DNA from: Desulfoscipio geothermicus
GTDB taxonomy: Bacteria > Bacillota > Desulfotomaculia > Desulfotomaculales > Desulfallaceae
Reading direction: 5' to 3'
Assembly (NCBI GenBank): GCA_016841645.1
Contig: JAENYS010000021.1
Span: 1 to 40,858 of the forward strand
Length of the DNA stretch: 40,858 bases
Translations under genes and position numbers: made by a program
The notes under the pieces: generated by a model
Seen by the model: the letters and a program-made list of their open reading frames with translations, nothing else
What the model was told of the DNA's origin: nothing
Database searches by the model: none
In this document: piece by piece, positions 35,773 to 40,858 of the stretch
Layout: every line of letters starts with the position of its first letter
Position numbering within the stretch: the first letter of the stretch is position 1

Positions 35773-35801
35773 ATTATATAGTAAAGGAACGTTCTGAACA
35801 A
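35773..35801 (-). promoter_or_regulatory. Sigma-A promoter of prsA
   Basis: On the minus strand TTGTTC (35796-35801), a 17-base spacer and a perfect TATAAT (35773-35778) form a good housekeeping promoter. The spacer contains the palindrome GAACGTTC. Confidence 0.75.
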
Positions 35802-35890
35802 TAGCCGGGCCCAACATTAACATAAACTCAATTTATGCCATAAATGAGATCCACTAGTTTTTACATGCTTGCTAATTAAATTAATATTCT

Positions 35891-38800
35891 TTAATCGGTC
35901 AGCATTTTTAAAAACCTTTCCAATTCATCCAGTTGTTCGGCAGGTAAGCGGCCGGCCTCTCGAATTTTATAACGAATTTCAAATTCGCTGTCGTCATTGC
36001 TAAACTTTACTTTATTACGGTAATACTCTCCGACCTTTACCAGCTTTTCCCCTGTGAGAGAATGCCCCTTGGCAAAGGTCAGCCGGTAGAAACCCTGCTG
36101 CTTGTTAACCGATTTTATTTTTAAATGCCCGGCCATAACTCTAATCTGGGATATCCTTAGAAGATTTTGCACTGCCTGGGGCAAATCGCCAAAACGATCC
36201 ACCAATTCCTCTTCCAAGTCGGCAATATTACCTGACCTTTGCAGAGAGGCCATACGCCTGTATACTTCTACCTTTTGATTGGAATCGGAAATAAACTCGT
36301 TAGGTATATAAGCCTCCACAGGGAGTTCTACCACGGTTTCCACCGGTTGTTCCTCGTTCTGCCCCCTAGCCTCACGCACCGCCTCCTCTAACAGCCTACA
36401 GTATAAATCAAAGCCCACCGCAGCAATATGGCCGTGCTGTTCCGCCCCCAGCAAGTTACCGGCACCTCTAATTTCCAGATCACGCATGGCAATTTTGTAC
36501 CCAGAACCAAATTCGGTAAATTCTCTAATAGCAGATAGTCTCTTTTCGGCCACTTCGTTTAGAACCCGATCCTTACGAAAAGTAAAATAAGCATAGGCCA
36601 ACCGGTTGGCCCGGCCCACCCGGCCACGCAACTGGTAAAGTTGAGCCAATCCAAAGTGGTTAGCTTCTCTAACAATTAGCGTATTAACATTTGTAATATC
36701 CAGGCCACTTTCTATAATGGTGGTACACACTAGCACATCATAGGCACCATCAATAAAGTCGAGCATAATTTGCTCTAACTCTTCTTCCCGCATTTGCCCA
36801 TGGGCGATAATAATACGGGCTTCGGGCACTAATCCCCTGATCCACATGGCCACGTTGTCCAGGTCGGCCACCCGGTTATGTACATAGTACACCTGGCCAT
36901 CACGTCCCAATTCCCGCCGGATGGCTTCCCGGATCAGCAGCGGGTCTTCCTCCAACACATAGGTTTGCACTGGAAACCTGTTTTCCGGCGGCGTCTCCAG
37001 CAAGCTGGTATCACGCACCCCCACCAGGGACATATGCAAAGTACGGGGGATAGGAGTAGCAGTCAACGTCAACACATCCACACTATTGCGTAATTTTTTT
37101 AGTTTTTCCTTATGCGTTACGCCGAAACGCTGTTCTTCGTCTACTACCAGCAAGCCAAGATCCTTAAAGACAATATCTTCCTGAACCAACCGGTGAGTGC
37201 CGATGATTATATCTATTCGCCCTTCTTTAAGATCCTGGACAATTTGACGTTGTTCCCTGGGCGTCCGAAAGCGGCTGAGCATCTCCACTGTAACCGGGTA
37301 ACCCGCAAACCGCTCCCGAAAGGTATTATAATGCTGCTGGGCAAGAATGGTGGTTGGTACAAGCACGGCCACCTGTTTACTCTCCATTACCACCTTAAAA
37401 GCAGCCCGCAACGCCACTTCAGTTTTGCCATAGCCCACATCACCGCAAAGCAGTCGATCCATGGGGCGCGGATTTTCCATATCTTTTTTGGCATCACTAA
37501 TGGCTCGCAGCTGATCCGGTGTTTCTTCATAAGGAAAGGTGTCTTCAAATTCCTTCTGCCATATTGTATCCGGTCCGAAAGCGTATCCCCGCACTGTTTC
37601 GCGTGCGGCATAAAGGGCCAAAAGCTCCTGGGCCATATCCCGCACCGCTTCCCGAACCCGGTTTTTGACCCTGTTCCATTCCGCGCCACCCAACCTGGAA
37701 AGTCGCGGGCTATCGACCTCGGCTCCAAGGTACTTTTGCAGAAGTGACACCTGGTCGGTGGGCACATATAGTTTATCCTCGCCGGCGTATTTGATTAGCA
37801 GGTACTCTTTGCGGATATCTCCAATATCCAGCGGTACAATACCCATGTAGCGGCCAATACCATGGTTTACGTGCACTACGTAGTCTCCCGCTTTTAAATC
37901 GGTAAACGGCTCCAACCGGTTGCCCGTCTCCCAAGATTGCTCACGTTTTTTACGCTTGCGCCGGCCAAATATTTCGCCCTCGGTGATCACCACCAACCGG
38001 GCATTTACCAGCTCAAAACCACCGGAAAGCTGTCCGTGACTTATCACCACATAACCGGGCTTGACCTCCGAGTCCAGAGATGATAAATAAAAAGCATCCA
38101 CTCTTTCATCTCTAAGCGCGTCCAGCAAGTGACGACCCCGGTCCTGTCCCGTTACCAAAAGCACCACGGCGTTACCATTACGGCGCCACTGGCGTATCTC
38201 ATCAGCCAGAATATTGGTGTGTCCCAGGAAGCTGTGCATGGACTTAGCCGCAAAATTAATTATGTTTTGCGGTCGAATAAACGGTGCCTGGCGGGGCATA
38301 AAAGAAAAATATACTGCCCGCCGGGCGGCGATACCTTCATATAATTCATCCCAACCAAGGTAACACTTGACCTGGCCGGGTAATACCTTACCTCTGGTAA
38401 GGAGATCCGCATATGTCTCGGCCCGCTCCCGCTGAATACTATGCACCACTTCCCTGATCTTAAGCGGTTCATCCATAAATAAAGGTGTTCCCTGCGGAAG
38501 ATAGTCCAGTAAACTTATCGGCCGAGGGTAAAAATATGGTATAAATTGTTCCAATCCCAAAAAATAAACACCGTTATTAAGCATATCCAACAAATGGCCG
38601 AAATGTTCTTCGAAAAAGCCCAGCACTACTTGATCGGCAGATTTGGCCAGCTTGCGTTGAGTAGCCCGGTACTCTACCTGAATTGATCTATATGCCATGG
38701 CCCAGACATCCCTGCCGGCCACTATTTCCCGGGCAGGAGAAATAGCCAGATGATCAATTTTTTTATCTGAACGCTGTGATTCCACCTCAAATAGACGGAT

Positions 38801-39409
38801 GGAGTCCACTTCGTCGTCGAAAAATTCCAATCGCGCGGGCATCTCGGAAGTCATAGGGAAAACATCTACAATCCCACCACGCATACTGAATTGCCCGGCC
38901 CTTTCAACTAAATCGACTCTTTCATAGCCCATGGCCACCAAGTTCCGACCCAGTTCACCGGTATCATGGCGGTTACCTACAGTCAACTTCAAACCGGCGC
39001 CTGCAAACACATTTGGCGGGCTTAACCGGCCCATCAGTGCCTCCACCGGTGCCACAATAATCATTGGCTCAGACCGGCACATGCCTTCCAACACGGCCAA
39101 CCGGGCGGCCGTCACTTCCATACCGTGAGCCAGTACTTGATAGGGCAGTTGTTCATTAATAGGAAATTGCACCACTGTCATTTGTGGCAATAGTGCTGAT
39201 AAATCATCCGCCACCTGCCCGGCTTCCACCTCACCCGGCGTGATCACCAGTGCAGTTGGATAACCGGCATCAACCAGTGCTGCGATTATTAGATTACGCT
39301 GGGCACCGGTCAGCCCGAATACCTGCTGCTGACTCCGGTTAGCAGAGAATCCCTTCACCAAGCCCGTATATTCCGTAGTGTCTTTAATTAATTTTAATAA
39401 TCCTTGCAT
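35891..39409 (-). CDS. mfd: Transcription-repair coupling factor
   Basis: Removes RNA polymerase stalled at DNA damage and recruits UvrA. The product (1172 residues from the ATG at 39409; a GTG lies three codons upstream) shows the Mfd domain order: a UvrB-like N-terminal module (about 1-330), the CarD-like polymerase-interacting domain (AGDYVVHVNHGIGRYMGI, near 500) and the RecG-like translocase. The translocase has LLCGDVGYGKTEVALRAAF, the DEEQRFG box, TATPIPRTLHMSL and QLRGRVGR. A TRCF C-terminal domain (PVEAYIPNEFI onwards) follows. All motifs are intact and length is standard. It follows the fin terminator. Confidence 0.98.
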   Translation of the reverse strand: MQGLLKLIKDTTEYTGLVKGFSANRSQQQVFGLTGAQRNLIIAALVDAGYPTALVITPGEVEAGQVADDLSALLPQMTVVQFPINEQLPYQVLAHGMEVTAARLAVLEGMCRSEPMIIVAPVEALMGRLSPPNVFAGAGLKLTVGNRHDTGELGRNLVAMGYERVDLVERAGQFSMRGGIVDVFPMTSEMPARLEFFDDEVDSIRLFEVESQRSDKKIDHLAISPAREIVAGRDVWAMAYRSIQVEYRATQRKLAKSADQVVLGFFEEHFGHLLDMLNNGVYFLGLEQFIPYFYPRPISLLDYLPQGTPLFMDEPLKIREVVHSIQRERAETYADLLTRGKVLPGQVKCYLGWDELYEGIAARRAVYFSFMPRQAPFIRPQNIINFAAKSMHSFLGHTNILADEIRQWRRNGNAVVLLVTGQDRGRHLLDALRDERVDAFYLSSLDSEVKPGYVVISHGQLSGGFELVNARLVVITEGEIFGRRKRKKREQSWETGNRLEPFTDLKAGDYVVHVNHGIGRYMGIVPLDIGDIRKEYLLIKYAGEDKLYVPTDQVSLLQKYLGAEVDSPRLSRLGGAEWNRVKNRVREAVRDMAQELLALYAARETVRGYAFGPDTIWQKEFEDTFPYEETPDQLRAISDAKKDMENPRPMDRLLCGDVGYGKTEVALRAAFKVVMESKQVAVLVPTTILAQQHYNTFRERFAGYPVTVEMLSRFRTPREQRQIVQDLKEGRIDIIIGTHRLVQEDIVFKDLGLLVVDEEQRFGVTHKEKLKKLRNSVDVLTLTATPIPRTLHMSLVGVRDTSLLETPPENRFPVQTYVLEEDPLLIREAIRRELGRDGQVYYVHNRVADLDNVAMWIRGLVPEARIIIAHGQMREEELEQIMLDFIDGAYDVLVCTTIIESGLDITNVNTLIVREANHFGLAQLYQLRGRVGRANRLAYAYFTFRKDRVLNEVAEKRLSAIREFTEFGSGYKIAMRDLEIRGAGNLLGAEQHGHIAAVGFDLYCRLLEEAVREARGQNEEQPVETVVELPVEAYIPNEFISDSNQKVEVYRRMASLQRSGNIADLEEELVDRFGDLPQAVQNLLRISQIRVMAGHLKIKSVNKQQGFYRLTFAKGHSLTGEKLVKVGEYYRNKVKFSNDDSEFEIRYKIREAGRLPAEQLDELERFLKMLTD

Positions 39410-39440
39410 TAAGATCACCGACCGTAAAAAGGCATCACAA

Positions 39441-39470
39441 AAAAAGCTTTAGCGCCATTAGGCTAAAGCT
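39441..39470 (-). terminator. Intrinsic terminator after fin
   Basis: Minus-strand stem AGCTTTAGC/GCTAAAGCT with an 8-base loop (39445-39470) is followed by a T run. Confidence 0.92.
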
Positions 39471-39485
39471 CCAGCCTTATTCCTT

Positions 39486-39716
39486 CTAATTAAGTCTTGG
39501 AGAATAAAAAAAATAATCCTCGGAACCGTATATTTCTTCGCGGCAATCATCGCACAAGCCCGATGACATGCCACTTCCATTTTCAGGTTCTCTTATCATT
39601 ATATCCCCCATGTTGTCACCAGTCAAGCCGTCCAAGTCAACACATGCCGTTTTGCTTACTGTTTCAGTTACCTTATACACTCGGTCGCAGCACTCACAAA
39701 CATGATAAATTTTCAT
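39486..39716 (-). CDS. fin: Anti-sigma-F factor Fin family protein
   Basis: In Bacillus, Fin (YabK) binds sigma-F and helps the forespore switch to sigma-G. The product (76 residues) is a small zinc-binding protein with C7xxC10 at the start (HVCECCDRVYK) and C55xxC58 near the end (GLCDDCREE), the pattern of the Fin family. The position between pth and mfd is the same as in Bacillus and supports the call more than the diverged middle does. The ATG at 39716 follows GGTGGGTG; a GTG four codons upstream is less likely. Confidence 0.82.
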   Translation of the reverse strand: MKIYHVCECCDRVYKVTETVSKTACVDLDGLTGDNMGDIMIREPENGSGMSSGLCDDCREEIYGSEDYFFYSPRLN

Positions 39717-39754
39717 CTTAAATTTCACCCACCACAGATAATAGGTTTAACAGG

Positions 39755-40123
39755 TCACAGCAGCCGCACCGCCATATAATTCCACAGCCCGTGCAATAGA
39801 GCCGCCAATACCACCGCCACCGACACCCCGGCATAAGCCAAAAGCCAAGCAGTAGCTATACCCAACATACTGTGCAGCACTAGTGCCACTAGACCTGGCC
39901 AAATACTGCGCCCGTTAAGAGAATCGGTAACCAATTCCACACCACCGAATACCATGTGTGCCAGGAATACATCAGCGCCCAAAAGGAGCGCCAGCCCAGT
40001 TTTGGAAACTTCCTCAACCACCGGTGCCACTAGTACAATCACGACATTACTACCGGCCCGGCCAACCAAACCTAGTAGCCAGCGTGCTGTTACTGCAGAC
40101 AGTAAACCTGCCATTACAAACAA
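39755..40123 (-). CDS. Small PrsW-like membrane protein (putative intramembrane protease)
   Basis: The 122-residue product is almost entirely membrane-embedded (about four helices). It carries the spaced motifs of the PrsW/CPBP glutamic intramembrane protease superfamily: EEVSK (E37, E38, K41), FGGVE (F59, E63), a lone H84 in LHSMLG and HGLWNY (H111, N115). PrsW cleaves membrane anti-sigma factors, but this protein is about half the usual length, so it may be a minimal form or an inactive relative. It starts with TTG behind AGGGG. It is between pth and fin; no substrate can be inferred from sequence. Confidence 0.65.
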   Translation of the reverse strand: MFVMAGLLSAVTARWLLGLVGRAGSNVVIVLVAPVVEEVSKTGLALLLGADVFLAHMVFGGVELVTDSLNGRSIWPGLVALVLHSMLGIATAWLLAYAGVSVAVVLAALLHGLWNYMAVRLL

Positions 40124-40164
40124 GTTAATTCCCCTGATTATAATATTGACATTAACTGATGGGC

Positions 40165-40740
40165 TTATACTGTCTTATTGCCGTTGAATTTATTCATAGC
40201 GGATACAACCCCGAATTCTATCATCTCCTTCAATACCCCGGGCAAAGTCTCCAATACTTGAGCAATCTTTTCCTCATCCCCGGGGACAGGCCTGGACAGC
40301 ACCCAGTCCGCTACTTCCGGACCGGGCACAGGGGGACGCCCTATACCGATGCGCACCCGGACAAAATCACCGGTACCCAATCGATCGATAATGGAAGCCA
40401 ATCCCCGGTGCCCACCCGCACTGCCGTGATCGCGAATGCGCAGCCGACCGGGCGGTAGATCCAAATCATCATAAATAACCGTCAATTCGGCAGGTGTTAG
40501 CTTGTACCAGTTCAATAGCAAAGCGACGGCATCCCCGCTCAGATTCATATATGTCTGTGGCTTGGCCAGTATAATTTTTTTGCCTGCATATACCCCTTGT
40601 CCCACCAGAGAACGCAAAAAAGGACGGTTCACCGCAGTATCCAGCCAACCCGCAAGCCGGTCTATCGCCCCAAAACCAATATTGTGTCTAGTTAGCGCAT
40701 ATTTGGGTCCCGGATTGCCCAACCCTACTAATAGTCTCAA
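40165..40740 (-). CDS. pth: Peptidyl-tRNA hydrolase
   Basis: Releases peptides from tRNA that dropped off ribosomes. The 191-residue product has the active-site segment VGLGNPGPKYALTRHNIG with N9 and catalytic H19, then KPQTYMNLSGDAV and YDDLDLPPGRLRIR followed by GSAGGHRGLASI. Length is standard. It is the first gene of the visible pth-prsW-fin cluster. The 118 bases beyond it to the window end are AT-rich without a gene, apart from a small AACCCA/TGGGTT inverted repeat at the end. Confidence 0.97.
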   Translation of the reverse strand: MRLLVGLGNPGPKYALTRHNIGFGAIDRLAGWLDTAVNRPFLRSLVGQGVYAGKKIILAKPQTYMNLSGDAVALLLNWYKLTPAELTVIYDDLDLPPGRLRIRDHGSAGGHRGLASIIDRLGTGDFVRVRIGIGRPPVPGPEVADWVLSRPVPGDEEKIAQVLETLPGVLKEMIEFGVVSAMNKFNGNKTV

Positions 40741-40858
40741 ATTACATTACCTCGCTTAAATATATTTGCCGGTGTACGCTACTATTTTATACTATAACTA
40801 TAATTTATTCCTAACATCCATGATCTTTAATCACAACCCACTCATGAAAATGGGTTTT

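Noticed and set aside
37112-37747. A 211-codon plus-strand frame opposite mfd
   Set aside because: It is antisense to the mfd translocase domain and has no family features.
40837-40858. Inverted repeat AACCCA/TGGGTT at the window end as a terminator
   Set aside because: The stem is only six pairs with a long loop and is cut off by the window edge, so its role cannot be judged.

Overview
The window is a chromosomal segment from an endospore-forming, most likely anaerobic Gram-positive bacterium. From gene order, the long dihydropteroate synthase and the formate-tetrahydrofolate ligase I infer a Desulfotomaculum/Peptococcaceae-like member of the Firmicutes, but the sequence alone does not name the species. 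Nearly every gene is on the minus strand, so the window is best read from right to left.

Right to centre (40740 down to 13930) is the conserved origin-proximal block known from Bacillus and relatives: pth, a small PrsW-like membrane protein, fin, mfd, a PrsA-type foldase, spoVT, mazG, hup, rqcP, spoIID, yabP, yabQ, divIC, an S1-domain protein, ppx/gppA, spoIIE, tilS, ftsH, ndk, a FlK-type thioesterase, fhs, a DUF134 regulator, an HD protein and folP-folB-folK. These genes serve translation and ribosome quality control, transcription-coupled repair, cell division, sporulation control, membrane proteolysis and one-carbon/folate metabolism. hpt, usually found between tilS and ftsH, is absent. 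spoIIR is the only gene on the plus strand and faces yabQ. Intrinsic terminators with T-tracts on the minus strand split the block into short transcription units. Matches to forespore and mother-cell sigma promoters precede spoIIR, yabP and spoVT, and a good sigma-A promoter precedes prsA.

Left of folK, behind a terminator, lies a complete type I-B CRISPR-Cas system read in the order cas6, cas8b (Csh1), cas7 (Csh2), cas5, cas3, cas4, cas1, cas2, leader, array. The array (39-4106) has 62 repeat units of 30 bp and 61 spacers. The repeat reads ATTGAAAC at its 3' end on the minus strand, so crRNA is transcribed in the same direction as the cas genes. The leader (4107-4258) lies beside cas2, and the oldest, leader-distal repeat at 39-68 is decayed.

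Two accessory modules embedded in the cas operon are decayed. Between cas6 and cas8b (12619-12977) is a broken gene whose pieces read as a small CARF-domain protein with an intact NLTGGT motif. Between cas3 and cas4 is a hicBA toxin-antitoxin pair in which HicB is intact, while HicA has a frameshift at the expected catalytic-histidine codon plus an in-frame stop. The I-B locus apparently once carried a ring-nucleotide-type sensor and an addiction module, and has lost both while the core adaptation and interference genes remain open.
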